Below, one piece after another: positions 14,507 through 21,661 of a stretch of DNA of 26,559 nucleotides. Origin of the DNA: Gracilimonas sp040904925 (GTDB taxonomy: Bacteria > Bacteroidota > Rhodothermia > Balneolales > Balneolaceae); assembly GCA_040904925.1 (NCBI GenBank), contig JBBDSP010000018.1, positions 1-26,559 of the forward strand. Reading direction: 5' to 3'. Below the pieces are notes generated by a model. That model had not been told where the DNA came from. It saw nothing but the letters and a program-made list of their open reading frames with translations, and ran no database searches. Each line of letters begins with the position of its first letter. The first letter of the stretch is position 1. The position numbers and the translations under genes are program-made.

Positions 14507-15158
14507 GAGCTTTCAGCAAACGCCTGCAGGAACCTCCGGTTTTAGAATGTTTGCTAAGGGAGTAGTTGCTGTTTTATTTCTATTCTTGTTTTCGAGTAAC
14601 ACACTTCTCGCTCAGGCACCTAATTTTGATCAGCTAAAGGAACGGTTTGATTCGGGGGAAGTTTTTGCTGCGGAATTTGATCACACCTATACAGATTCGT
14701 ACACTGAAGAAGTGGTAAATAGTTCAGGGAATATCTGGATCGACAAAGTCCGTTATAAACTTGAAAGTGAAGGGCAAACGGTCGTGGTGGATGGTGAAAA
14801 TTCGCAGGTTTATGATCCGCAAAGAAACCGCGTGATCATTGATACCTATTATCCGGAAGATGATGATTTTGCTCCTTCCAGAATGCTGAGCGGAATAGAT
14901 TCAACCTATACCGTCTCTGAAGAAAGATCCGGAAATCAAACCAGGATCATCCTTACAACCGATGATGATTTTGCCGTATTTATAGAAGTTGAGATCCTGC
15001 TTGATGAGCAACTTCGCCCGATGGAGATCAAAGCCTGGGATATTTCTGATAATGAGATAGTGACCACTTTTTCCAATGGTCGTTTTCATGATCCAGAAGA
15101 CGGGTTATTTGAACTCGATCCTCCTGAGGATGCCGAAATTGTGGACATGAGATACTGA
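14493..15158 (+). CDS. lolA: LolA-like periplasmic lipoprotein carrier
   Basis: With ATG at 14493 the protein has about 221 residues and starts MSMIKSFQQT; the frame is open further upstream inside ftsK. I prefer this start because it overlaps the ftsK stop (ATGAGTATGATTAA) as usual for coupled genes. ATG at 14499 or 14547 (MFAKGVV, nearer the hydrophobic core) is possible. A signal peptide follows, ending near LLAQA. The mature part matches the LolA fold: repeated antiparallel strands with YKLESEGQTVVVDG, VYDPQRNRV and a late GLFELDPPEDAEIV. LolA carries lipoproteins across the periplasm to the outer membrane. The gene ends 2 bp before the next start. Confidence 0.85.
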   Translation: MSMIKSFQQTPAGTSGFRMFAKGVVAVLFLFLFSSNTLLAQAPNFDQLKERFDSGEVFAAEFDHTYTDSYTEEVVNSSGNIWIDKVRYKLESEGQTVVVDGENSQVYDPQRNRVIIDTYYPEDDDFAPSRMLSGIDSTYTVSEERSGNQTRIILTTDDDFAVFIEVEILLDEQLRPMEIKAWDISDNEIVTTFSNGRFHDPEDGLFELDPPEDAEIVDMRY

Positions 15159-15160
15159 TC

Positions 15161-16222
15161 ATGCAGGAAAAAAAGGCGTTAAAAATAGTTGGAAGCGTAT
15201 TACTTGGGGTTCTTTTTCTGTGGCTGGCTTTTCGAGAAGTTGAATTTTCGGAGGTGGTTGAATCCACACGGGGAATGTCTTGGTGGTGGATCCTTCCTTT
15301 TGCAGTAACCACCCTTGGCGCTCACTATATCCGAGCCTTGCGCTGGGAAATGCTGTTCACCAATAAAGAGAAAGTCCCTTCCAAAACCACTTTATTTACC
15401 GGGGTGATGTTTGGATATCTCGTCAACATTCCGCTGCCCAGAGTTGGAGAAGTAGCCCGTCCGGTTTATGTGGCGAAACAGGTGGATGAGAGCAGCAGTA
15501 AGATCATTGGCACTATTGTTCTGGAACGCATTGTAGATGTAATTGGAATGCTTTTGCTGATGGCTTTCGTGGTCGTATTCCTGATCGCCGATCCTCAGGT
15601 GCTCTCTCGCCTTTTCGGGATTGATATCACCAATTATGACACACAGCTTGCTCTTTTTTTAACGATCAGTAAATACGGCATCATTGCCATTGCCGGATTA
15701 GCTGCGCTGTACTGGTTATTTAAAAAAGCCGCTGAGCAAACCGAAGGGAAAATCGCAGATCTGGCTCATAAAATTCAGCGTATCATCCGCACTTTTGTGG
15801 ATGGAGTCCTTGCCATCCGTGAACTGAAAAACTGGCCACTATTTATTTTTCATTCGCTGCTTATCTGGGTCTTCTACATCAGCATGACCTACATCGGATT
15901 TTTTATGTTTGATATGCAGGGAGAATACAGGCTTGGCTTTACCGAGGCCACTGTTTTGACGGTAGTCAGCGCCGTGGGTATAGCCATTCCTACTCCCGGA
16001 GGTATTGGCACCTATCACCTGTTCATCACTAAAGCTCTTTTCATTTTTTATGCCGTGCCCGAAGCAACCGGATTGGCTTATGCTACCATAGCTCACGCTG
16101 CCACACTTACATTAGTGATACTTACCGCCCCGGCATTATTGGCTCTTGATAAGTTTCTGCTAATGAAGAAAGAAGGTGAGAAAACCCAAAACCAAACAGA
16201 AAACATTGAAGCTAACCTTTAG
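15161..16222 (+). CDS. LPG synthase-type flippase-like membrane protein
   Basis: The 353-residue integral membrane protein has about eight helices. It carries the UPF0104/AglD-type segments ALRWEMLF, GVMFGYLVNIPLPRVGEVARP and IPTPGGIGTYHLF. This family includes the flippase half of MprF and proteins called YbhN. It is thought to move or bind lipids or lipid-linked sugars in the inner membrane; no synthase domain is present. It is the last gene of the gcvT-comB-ftsK-lolA run, and the first 190-bp repeat begins six bases after its stop. Confidence 0.85.
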   Translation: MQEKKALKIVGSVLLGVLFLWLAFREVEFSEVVESTRGMSWWWILPFAVTTLGAHYIRALRWEMLFTNKEKVPSKTTLFTGVMFGYLVNIPLPRVGEVARPVYVAKQVDESSSKIIGTIVLERIVDVIGMLLLMAFVVVFLIADPQVLSRLFGIDITNYDTQLALFLTISKYGIIAIAGLAALYWLFKKAAEQTEGKIADLAHKIQRIIRTFVDGVLAIRELKNWPLFIFHSLLIWVFYISMTYIGFFMFDMQGEYRLGFTEATVLTVVSAVGIAIPTPGGIGTYHLFITKALFIFYAVPEATGLAYATIAHAATLTLVILTAPALLALDKFLLMKKEGEKTQNQTENIEANL

Positions 16223-16227
16223 GCTGA

Positions 16228-16417
16228 AAATCCATCTTTCCGCCTTTAGTACTAGATTTGTGAGTTTGAAAAGTCTCTGGCGGGGTGATGGATGTTGTTT
16301 GATTCAGCTTTCATTTTGCTAATTTGAACTTGGTTGCCCTTTACCCATCTCCATCACCCGGCTCTCTCTTAATTAAATAATATAAATCCAATTCAGCTGA
16401 GCCGAAAGATGGGGATT
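16228..16417 (+). repeat. 190-bp palindromic repeat, left copy
   Basis: The unit is identical by eye to 17083-17272 (offset 855). Its ends are inverted: AAATCCATCTTTCCG at the left and CGAAAGATGGGGATT at the right. A second, internal inverted repeat pairs GGGTGATGGA (16283-16292) with TCCATCACCC (16350-16359). The unit could therefore fold as a stem enclosing a second hairpin, like a REP doublet. It lies directly after the flippase-like gene and may also end its transcript, although no long T-run follows. Confidence 0.85.
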
Positions 16418-16425
16418 GCTATTGC

Positions 16426-16480
16426 AGGTATGGAAAAAACAAGTTATTTATCCGTATGCAATTTTTTTCCAGTCATACCT
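16426..16480 (+). promoter_or_regulatory. leader hairpin spanning the RAYT start codon
   Basis: AGGTATGGAAAAAA (16426-16439) pairs with TTTTTTCC-agt-CATACCT (16463-16480): a 7-bp outer stem, a 3-base bulge, then an 8-bp inner stem. The ATG of the transposase gene (16456) lies in the loop and codons 2-8 form the right arm. Such a structure in mRNA would restrict ribosome access; in single-stranded DNA it could be a substrate or binding site for the protein. Confidence 0.55.
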
Positions 16481-17064
16481 ATCATGTGTATAATCAAGGC
16501 AATAACAGAACACCTATTTTCTTTGATAGAAACGATTATCTGTTATTTGTCGAAAAGATGAGGAAAGCGCTACTTCCTCATTGTTCTATTTTAGCTTGGT
16601 GCCTTATGCCTAATCACTTTCACTGGCTTATTCACGTAAATCAAAATTATAAAGTGTTGTATGAGGCAAATGAACGAGCCAGAAAGTTAAACCCATTGAA
16701 TAAAGACATCGGTTCGTTGTTAAGTTCGTATACACAGGCCATAAATAAAAAACAGGATCGAACAGGCTCTTTATTTAGAAAACGTTCAAAGGCAAAGTCA
16801 CTTAGAGAAGACAATCTAAATAGCTACAACTATGGAATAAATTGCTTTTTCTATATTCATCAGAATCCTTTAAAAGCAGGATTAGTTGATAAGATAGAGG
16901 ATTGGGAATTTAGTTCATTTCAGGATTACACCGGTTTTAGAAACGGATCGCTTTGTGATATAACATTAGCTAAAGATCTGTTTAAACTTCCAGAAGATGA
17001 AAATGAATTCTATGAAGTTTCACAAAAGATAATTCCAGACCAGATCATTCAAAAGATACTTTGA
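16456..17064 (+). CDS. REP-associated tyrosine transposase (RAYT, Y1/HUH type)
   Basis: The 202-residue protein is full length for the family. The metal-binding HUH motif is H54-F55-H56 in MPNHFHWLI, and the catalytic tyrosine is Y92 in SYTQAINKKQ. Family-typical TGSLFRKR, FYIHQNPLKAGLV and WEFSSFQDYTG follow. RAYTs are single-copy relatives of IS200/IS605 transposases that nick and join single-stranded DNA at extragenic palindromes (REPs). All catalytic residues are present, so the protein is probably active. It lies exactly between two identical 190-bp palindromic units. It is more AT-rich than the neighbouring operon, consistent with acquisition. Confidence 0.93.
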   Translation: MQFFSSHTYHVYNQGNNRTPIFFDRNDYLLFVEKMRKALLPHCSILAWCLMPNHFHWLIHVNQNYKVLYEANERARKLNPLNKDIGSLLSSYTQAINKKQDRTGSLFRKRSKAKSLREDNLNSYNYGINCFFYIHQNPLKAGLVDKIEDWEFSSFQDYTGFRNGSLCDITLAKDLFKLPEDENEFYEVSQKIIPDQIIQKIL

Positions 17065-17082
17065 ATTGTTAAAACAATCTCC

Positions 17083-17272
17083 AAATCCATCTTTCCGCCT
17101 TTAGTACTAGATTTGTGAGTTTGAAAAGTCTCTGGCGGGGTGATGGATGTTGTTTGATTCAGCTTTCATTTTGCTAATTTGAACTTGGTTGCCCTTTACC
17201 CATCTCCATCACCCGGCTCTCTCTTAATTAAATAATATAAATCCAATTCAGCTGAGCCGAAAGATGGGGATT
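17083..17272 (+). repeat. 190-bp palindromic repeat, right copy
   Basis: Second copy of 16228-16417, same orientation. By eye there is no difference, which implies a recent origin or ongoing gene conversion. Its last two bases (TT, 17271-17272) form, on the minus strand, the last two bases of the TAA stop codon of the following membrane protein gene. Confidence 0.85.
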
Positions 17273-17609
17273 AGAACAAGGTAATTGCGAACCAAAAGGC
17301 TAACAGTGTGGCTGCTGTAAAGATCACCAGGCTCATAACACCGGAATAACCGTCTTCACTTTTCAGGTATCCATAGAAGCCGAAAGCAGCTGAACTCACA
17401 CTCATTCCAAAAAAAGTAAGCGTGATGCCAAAGGGATTTCGAACAGATTCAGGAAAATAGCTCATCAAATACTGAACCTGCTCAAAATAGGTCATGGATT
17501 CACTTCCTGAAATGGAGATCCAAAGTCCCAGATAGAGAATTGGAAATATCAGCAGTAATAAGCTGATCCGGATATAATTTCTGATCGATCGTGAATTATC
17601 TTTGGTCAT
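17271..17609 (-). CDS. small three-helix membrane protein, unknown function
   Basis: The protein has 112 residues from ATG at 17609 (MTKDNSRSIRN). A GTG one codon earlier would also be in frame. It has a short basic N-terminus and three hydrophobic segments (about 13-31, 58-80 and 90-111), and no known motif. The ATG overlaps the acylase stop by one base (TGATG), so it is almost certainly translated together with the acylase. Its stop codon is completed by the end of the 190-bp repeat, so the C-terminus may be a product of that insertion. Function unknown. Confidence 0.65.
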   Translation of the reverse strand: MTKDNSRSIRNYIRISLLLLIFPILYLGLWISISGSESMTYFEQVQYLMSYFPESVRNPFGITLTFFGMSVSSAAFGFYGYLKSEDGYSGVMSLVIFTAATLLAFWFAITLF

Positions 17610-20023
17610 CACTCACCACCTGATAACTCAATGAGGTATGAATAGCTATCCGGTTTCTGCCTCATAAAGTTCAGCTCAAAAAGCTCACCGATTCGCCATT
17701 CTTCCACCATATTATCATAATTGGGTGAGCCGGGATTTCCGGACTGTCCACCGGGATAAATGCCCCAGCCTTTTACCTCGGGGCCTAACTCAACCACCAT
17801 TCGCCATGAAGGTCCGTGGGTTCCCCGAACTGCATTAATGGCCTCCGCCGAACCGCTACTGAACAAATTCTGAGCACCAAATCCGGGAATGTTTGCGATG
17901 TGATTCAAATCGTTGTTGATATCATAGCCCCACTTCCAGTCCTTATGATCTTCCCCATAAAGATCAGTTAATCTCGTAATCGTTTCCTGATACGTTTGGG
18001 TGACGATATCTTCTGCAGTTTCAGCCTCCGGAGTGTCTATGTCATCAACAAATTCCGTTTCGGGTTCTTCTTTGATGATTTCTGCAAAAATGTCGCGGGA
18101 AGGATAGCGAAGAGTGGCCTGCGTTGACTCAAATTCATCATCAAAAACAGCACGGTAAAAACGATTGAACCAGGTCAAATAAACTGTTGGTTCGATCAAA
18201 TCAGCATTCATTGTAAAACCCCAGTCTTTCATCAATTCCAGGATCTCTGTTTCCCTCGCATCAAGCTCTTCCGACTTTGTCCAATCGATCATTTGCGGGA
18301 TGATAATGGAAGCATTATAGGCAAAGGTATCCATTTGCATGCGCTGCATATCTTCCGGGGTGATGTTCTCCATTTCTTCCAGCAGATCATTGATACGGCG
18401 TCCGCGTTCATATGGGGCGAAATCATCATCCAGATAGTATGGGTAATCTGGCGCCACTGACTCCTGATTCGCCGAGCTTACAAATCCCCGTTCCGGATTT
18501 TTAACATGGGGATTGTGTCCAGTGGGAATCCAGCCCTGCCAGTCGTACAGCGGATCGGTGCCATCGCTTACCGTCCGACCCTGAAATTCCCATTTTTTAG
18601 GAAGTTTTCCTGATATCCAGATCGCTATGTCTCCGGCTTGATCAGCAAATACAAAGTTCTGTGCCGGAGCTACATAATGGCTGACGGCAGCCTCGTAATC
18701 TTCATAGTTTTCCATTTTATTGAACTCATAAAATGTCCGCAGGTCGTTGGAAGGTTCATGGGCGATCCACTTCAATGCATGATAGATCGGTTTCCCTTCA
18801 CCTGCTGCGGGCTCTACTTCCATTACCGGTCCGTGATGCGTGTAGATGACCGTATCGAGCACGGTTTCATCGCCACGGATTTTGACTTCCTCAACCCGAC
18901 TCGTGGTTTCCTTCCATTCGCCATCGTACCAATACTCCTGCATGCTGTCATCCCGAAATTCAATTTCATACCAGTCCATTACATCTGATCCAACATTGGT
19001 AGTACCCCATGTCGTCTTTTCATTAAAACCGATAATGATAGCCGGCGAACCCTGAAGCGTAACTCCATAGGAATTATATCCGGGAGCATTCAGCTGCATC
19101 TCATACCAAATGGAGGGAAGAGTGAGTCCGAGGTGAGGATCGTTTGCCAGGATCGGATTTCCTGATGCTGTTTTTTCTCCGCTTACGGCCCAATTATTAC
19201 TGCCAATTCCCTCCTGATGTGGAAAAGGATCGATCACTTTTGAAACGGAGGGCACAAAAAGTGAATCAGGAGCTTCCGGGAGATCAGCTTCAAAATCCCA
19301 TGCCCTGGATGGCGGTATGATGGGATCGTTGAGTTTAGGTTTTCGGGTAAAATATTTCTCTACAAAATCTTCCCCAAAATATTGAATAGTGTTACTGGTT
19401 CGCACATCATTATGCCGGCCGGCCAGCATGCGAGTCATATTTTTAAGTAAATAGGCTGTTTTGATTGGTTCCCACTTCTCCGGGGCGAAATTCAATACTT
19501 TATATTCAAGAGGATAATCCGCCGGCGAAAGCTGATCGATCCAGGCATTCACTCCATCCGAGTAAGCCTGTATCGCTCCGGATATGACCGAGTCTTTTAC
19601 GATCTCTTCCATTGCTTTTTCAGCCCCATACGCCATTCCTAAGCGACGTGTATTCAGGTCTCGATTCAACAGATCCGGTCCAACTACTTCAGCCAGCCTT
19701 CCTGCTGCATCATAGGTTTGCATCTCCATCTGGAAAAGTCGGTCACGAGCCACGATATATCCTTGTGCTAAAAACAGGTCGTGTTCATTTTTAGCAAAAA
19801 TGTGCGGTACATTACGATCGTCAAAATAGACACTTACTTCATCCTGTAAACCAGGAATATTCAGGCTTGCTGTTTTGGGAGAAGAAGTCTCAGCATTAGC
19901 CCAAAATCCGGCATCGGGATCAAAAAACTTACCCAGCGGCGGAACAGCTCCGAATTTGGTGTTGAGAGTTAGAATTAGAGCCAAAAGGGTGAAAAAGGAG
20001 ATGGAGGCTTTCATTAATTGCAT
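17609..20023 (-). CDS. penicillin acylase-family N-terminal nucleophile hydrolase
   Basis: The protein has 804 residues. A hydrophobic N-terminus (ASISFFTLLALILTL) is a signal peptide or anchor. The family plan follows: an alpha region with DDRNVPHIFAKNEHDLFLAQGY and ARDRLFQMEM, a spacer of about 35 residues, then the new N-terminus after self-cleavage at G274|S275 in GIGSNNWAVSG, with S275 as the nucleophile. The beta part carries NDPHLGL, PAIIIGFNEKTTWGTTN and a late RGTHGPSWR. Family members hydrolyse penicillins, acyl-homoserine lactones or other amides; the substrate cannot be read from sequence. The start is uncertain: ATG at 20014 (MKASIS) is as likely as 20023, because an inverted repeat ends only five bases upstream. 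Confidence 0.92.
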   Translation of the reverse strand: MQLMKASISFFTLLALILTLNTKFGAVPPLGKFFDPDAGFWANAETSSPKTASLNIPGLQDEVSVYFDDRNVPHIFAKNEHDLFLAQGYIVARDRLFQMEMQTYDAAGRLAEVVGPDLLNRDLNTRRLGMAYGAEKAMEEIVKDSVISGAIQAYSDGVNAWIDQLSPADYPLEYKVLNFAPEKWEPIKTAYLLKNMTRMLAGRHNDVRTSNTIQYFGEDFVEKYFTRKPKLNDPIIPPSRAWDFEADLPEAPDSLFVPSVSKVIDPFPHQEGIGSNNWAVSGEKTASGNPILANDPHLGLTLPSIWYEMQLNAPGYNSYGVTLQGSPAIIIGFNEKTTWGTTNVGSDVMDWYEIEFRDDSMQEYWYDGEWKETTSRVEEVKIRGDETVLDTVIYTHHGPVMEVEPAAGEGKPIYHALKWIAHEPSNDLRTFYEFNKMENYEDYEAAVSHYVAPAQNFVFADQAGDIAIWISGKLPKKWEFQGRTVSDGTDPLYDWQGWIPTGHNPHVKNPERGFVSSANQESVAPDYPYYLDDDFAPYERGRRINDLLEEMENITPEDMQRMQMDTFAYNASIIIPQMIDWTKSEELDARETEILELMKDWGFTMNADLIEPTVYLTWFNRFYRAVFDDEFESTQATLRYPSRDIFAEIIKEEPETEFVDDIDTPEAETAEDIVTQTYQETITRLTDLYGEDHKDWKWGYDINNDLNHIANIPGFGAQNLFSSGSAEAINAVRGTHGPSWRMVVELGPEVKGWGIYPGGQSGNPGSPNYDNMVEEWRIGELFELNFMRQKPDSYSYLIELSGGE

Positions 20024-20028
20024 AGCAG

Positions 20029-20051
20029 GGTGTTATGGTGCGAGGGTGTTA
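20029..20051 (+). repeat. left inverted repeat of the four-helix-bundle unit
   Basis: This 23-bp sequence starts GGTGTTATGGTG and ends GGGTGTTA. It pairs with 20522-20544 in inverted orientation, 20 of 23 positions. It consists of two GGTGTTA units and further GTGTTA follows at 20054, so it may be a decayed tandem repeat. It ends five bases from the annotated acylase start. Confidence 0.7.
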
Positions 20052-20137
20052 CAGTGTTAGGACAATTTTTAAAATAATTTGTAAGGAATTGATCTGGAAC
20101 CGCTCTTAGTATATACATCCAAACTAATAAATGCACC

Positions 20138-20500
20138 ATGGCAAAAATTACGCGTTTTCAGGATCTTAATTGCTGGGAAGAAGCAAGGATACTTGTAAAG
20201 CACATCTATAAAATAAGCGAGCAGAGTGACTTTGGTAAAGACTACGGATTAAAGGATCAAATCCGAAGAGCTTCTGTTTCAATAATGACGAATATAGCTG
20301 AGGGGTTTTCAAGATATCATAGAAAAGATTCAATTCGGTTTTTTGATTTCTCCCAAAGCTCAGCTGCCGAAGTTCAAAGTTTACTTTATATAGCAGAAGA
20401 TCTCAGTTACCTCACTTCAGAAAGAGCAAAAGAATTAAGAAACGATGCTCTCCGCTGCCAACGCATGATTCTTGCTCTGATAAAACACTTTAAAACCTAA
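20138..20500 (+). CDS. four-helix bundle protein (IVS/S23-type)
   Basis: The 120-residue protein matches the four-helix-bundle family first seen in 23S rRNA intervening sequences. Diagnostic segments are FQDLNCWEEARILVKHIY, LKDQIRRASVSIMTNIAEGF and FFDFSQSSAAEVQSLLYIAEDL. The family is small, basic and forms a ring-shaped oligomer that can bind nucleic acid; the cellular role of free-standing copies is not established. It is not inside an rRNA gene here. No reverse transcriptase or variable repeat is present, so the related Avd role in diversity-generating retroelements does not apply. Inverted repeats bracket the gene. The gene runs opposite to both neighbours. Confidence 0.9.
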   Translation: MAKITRFQDLNCWEEARILVKHIYKISEQSDFGKDYGLKDQIRRASVSIMTNIAEGFSRYHRKDSIRFFDFSQSSAAEVQSLLYIAEDLSYLTSERAKELRNDALRCQRMILALIKHFKT

Positions 20501-20521
20501 CGTTCAGTCAAGAGAATACCT

Positions 20522-20544
20522 TAACACCATCACACTATAACACC
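20522..20544 (-). repeat. right inverted repeat of the four-helix-bundle unit
   Basis: The 23-bp sequence starts TAACACCATCACAC and ends TAACACC, the reverse complement of 20029-20051 with three mismatches. It lies five bases from the stop codon of the amidinotransferase-fold gene (20549). Confidence 0.7.
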
Positions 20545-20548
20545 ATTT

Positions 20549-21445
20549 TTACCAGAGTAGCATCTTCATGCAAAATACCGAGCCGCCGCTTTTCAGAAAC
20601 TCGTAGGTACTGAACTCATGGACTTTGAAACCCAGTTCCTTCAGTTTGTGATTCACATCTACGCAGCCCTGCTGAATGAATACATTTTTGCCATCGGGGC
20701 AGGTTGCATTGCAGGCAAACAGTTTTTCGGCCTCATATTTGGAAGCTTCGATCACATTTTTGAATACCGCACGGATCAGCTCTAATCCCTCATCCGTAAA
20801 AGCTTTCGGGTAGACCAAAGCTGTTTCGGAACCCAGGATACACAGGCAGGTGTCCAGGTGATAGAACCGATCATCAATAAGTTCGAGTGCTATAACCGGA
20901 GTATCAAAAGTTTCTGAGATCACATCATATACTTCTTTTGAAGAGCGATACCCGTAGCCTCCCCAAATAAGCCGCTTTTTAAAATGCCAGAGTGCGTCGC
21001 CCATACCCTCAAAATCAGTGAATCGACTTTCATCAAGGTGAACAATTTCATAGCTGCTATCTTCATATACCTTTTGAATGAATGGTACTTCTCCTTTGCG
21101 TTGCTCAGAATGCATCACACTCATGATCACTTCTTTTTTCCCATCTTTAGTGATATTCGGCAAACTTTGATTGGCACAAAAAACCATATCAGGATAACCA
21201 CGTTTTCCATCTTCAACATGTACGTAGAAACCGAGTTCTTCGTAAGCTCCTTTTAAATGTTCCCACTCATTTTGGGCTGCCAGCTTATCAACATCTCCGA
21301 TATTCCCTTCCATATGTGGGTTGATGACGTACTCAACCGAGAAATAGGTAGGCTTCACCAATAAAACTTTTTCAGGAGCCGGCATCGGCTCAAGATCAGA
21401 CAGATCAAAATCTAATTGGCTCAGGGATGTGATTACTTTACTCAT
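20549..21445 (-). CDS. amidinotransferase/DDAH-like hydrolase
   Basis: The 298-residue protein belongs to the guanidino-group-modifying fold that includes dimethylarginine dimethylaminohydrolase and arginine deiminase. Supporting signatures are INPHM near 41-45, GYPDMVFCAN (D86), FEGMGD (E146 and D150), HLDTCLCIL with H196 as general base, and GGSVFCMKM near the C-terminus with C292 as nucleophile. All catalytic positions are present, so it should cleave a C-N bond of arginine or an arginine derivative. Which one (methylarginine, arginine or agmatine-like) cannot be said. It is cytosolic, with no signal peptide. It is transcribed divergently from ddl across a 216-bp gap. Confidence 0.85.
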   Translation of the reverse strand: MSKVITSLSQLDFDLSDLEPMPAPEKVLLVKPTYFSVEYVINPHMEGNIGDVDKLAAQNEWEHLKGAYEELGFYVHVEDGKRGYPDMVFCANQSLPNITKDGKKEVIMSVMHSEQRKGEVPFIQKVYEDSSYEIVHLDESRFTDFEGMGDALWHFKKRLIWGGYGYRSSKEVYDVISETFDTPVIALELIDDRFYHLDTCLCILGSETALVYPKAFTDEGLELIRAVFKNVIEASKYEAEKLFACNATCPDGKNVFIQQGCVDVNHKLKELGFKVHEFSTYEFLKSGGSVFCMKMLLW

Positions 21446-21542
21446 GCATGTAATAATTTTGGGTTTTGGACAGAACAGTAAATATTGAAAATATCAAAAT
21501 GAGGAACAAGTACAAGTTTTGAAAATTATAGAAGTAAGTAGT

Positions 21543-21582
21543 CAGAAATCAGGACTCGGAATATTCTGAATCCTGATTTCTG
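21543..21582. repeat. 40-bp near-perfect palindrome between divergent genes
   Basis: CAGAAATCAGGA (21543-21554) pairs with TCCTGATTTCTG (21571-21582). The bases between (CTCGGAATATTCTGAA) are themselves almost fully self-complementary around AATATT. The result is a hairpin with one mismatch, one G-T pair and a minimal loop. It lies between the starts of the amidinotransferase and ddl genes, so it is not a terminator of either. A repeat element or a binding site is more likely. Confidence 0.65.
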
Positions 21583-21661
21583 AGTCCTTATTTCTTTTAA
21601 CTCCTTGCTTACAATTAACCCCAAACAATCCTATTTTCGGCTATAATCTTACTTTATTCTT

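Noticed and set aside
16228..17272. Classical composite transposon or insertion sequence with target-site duplication
   Set aside because: The flanking units are palindromic REP-like DNA without their own transposase genes, and I find no short target duplication outside them (AAGGCTGA-side and AGAACAAG-side flanks do not match).
20138..20500. Avd-like accessory gene of a diversity-generating retroelement
   Set aside because: The fold is related, but there is no reverse transcriptase, template repeat or variable repeat nearby.
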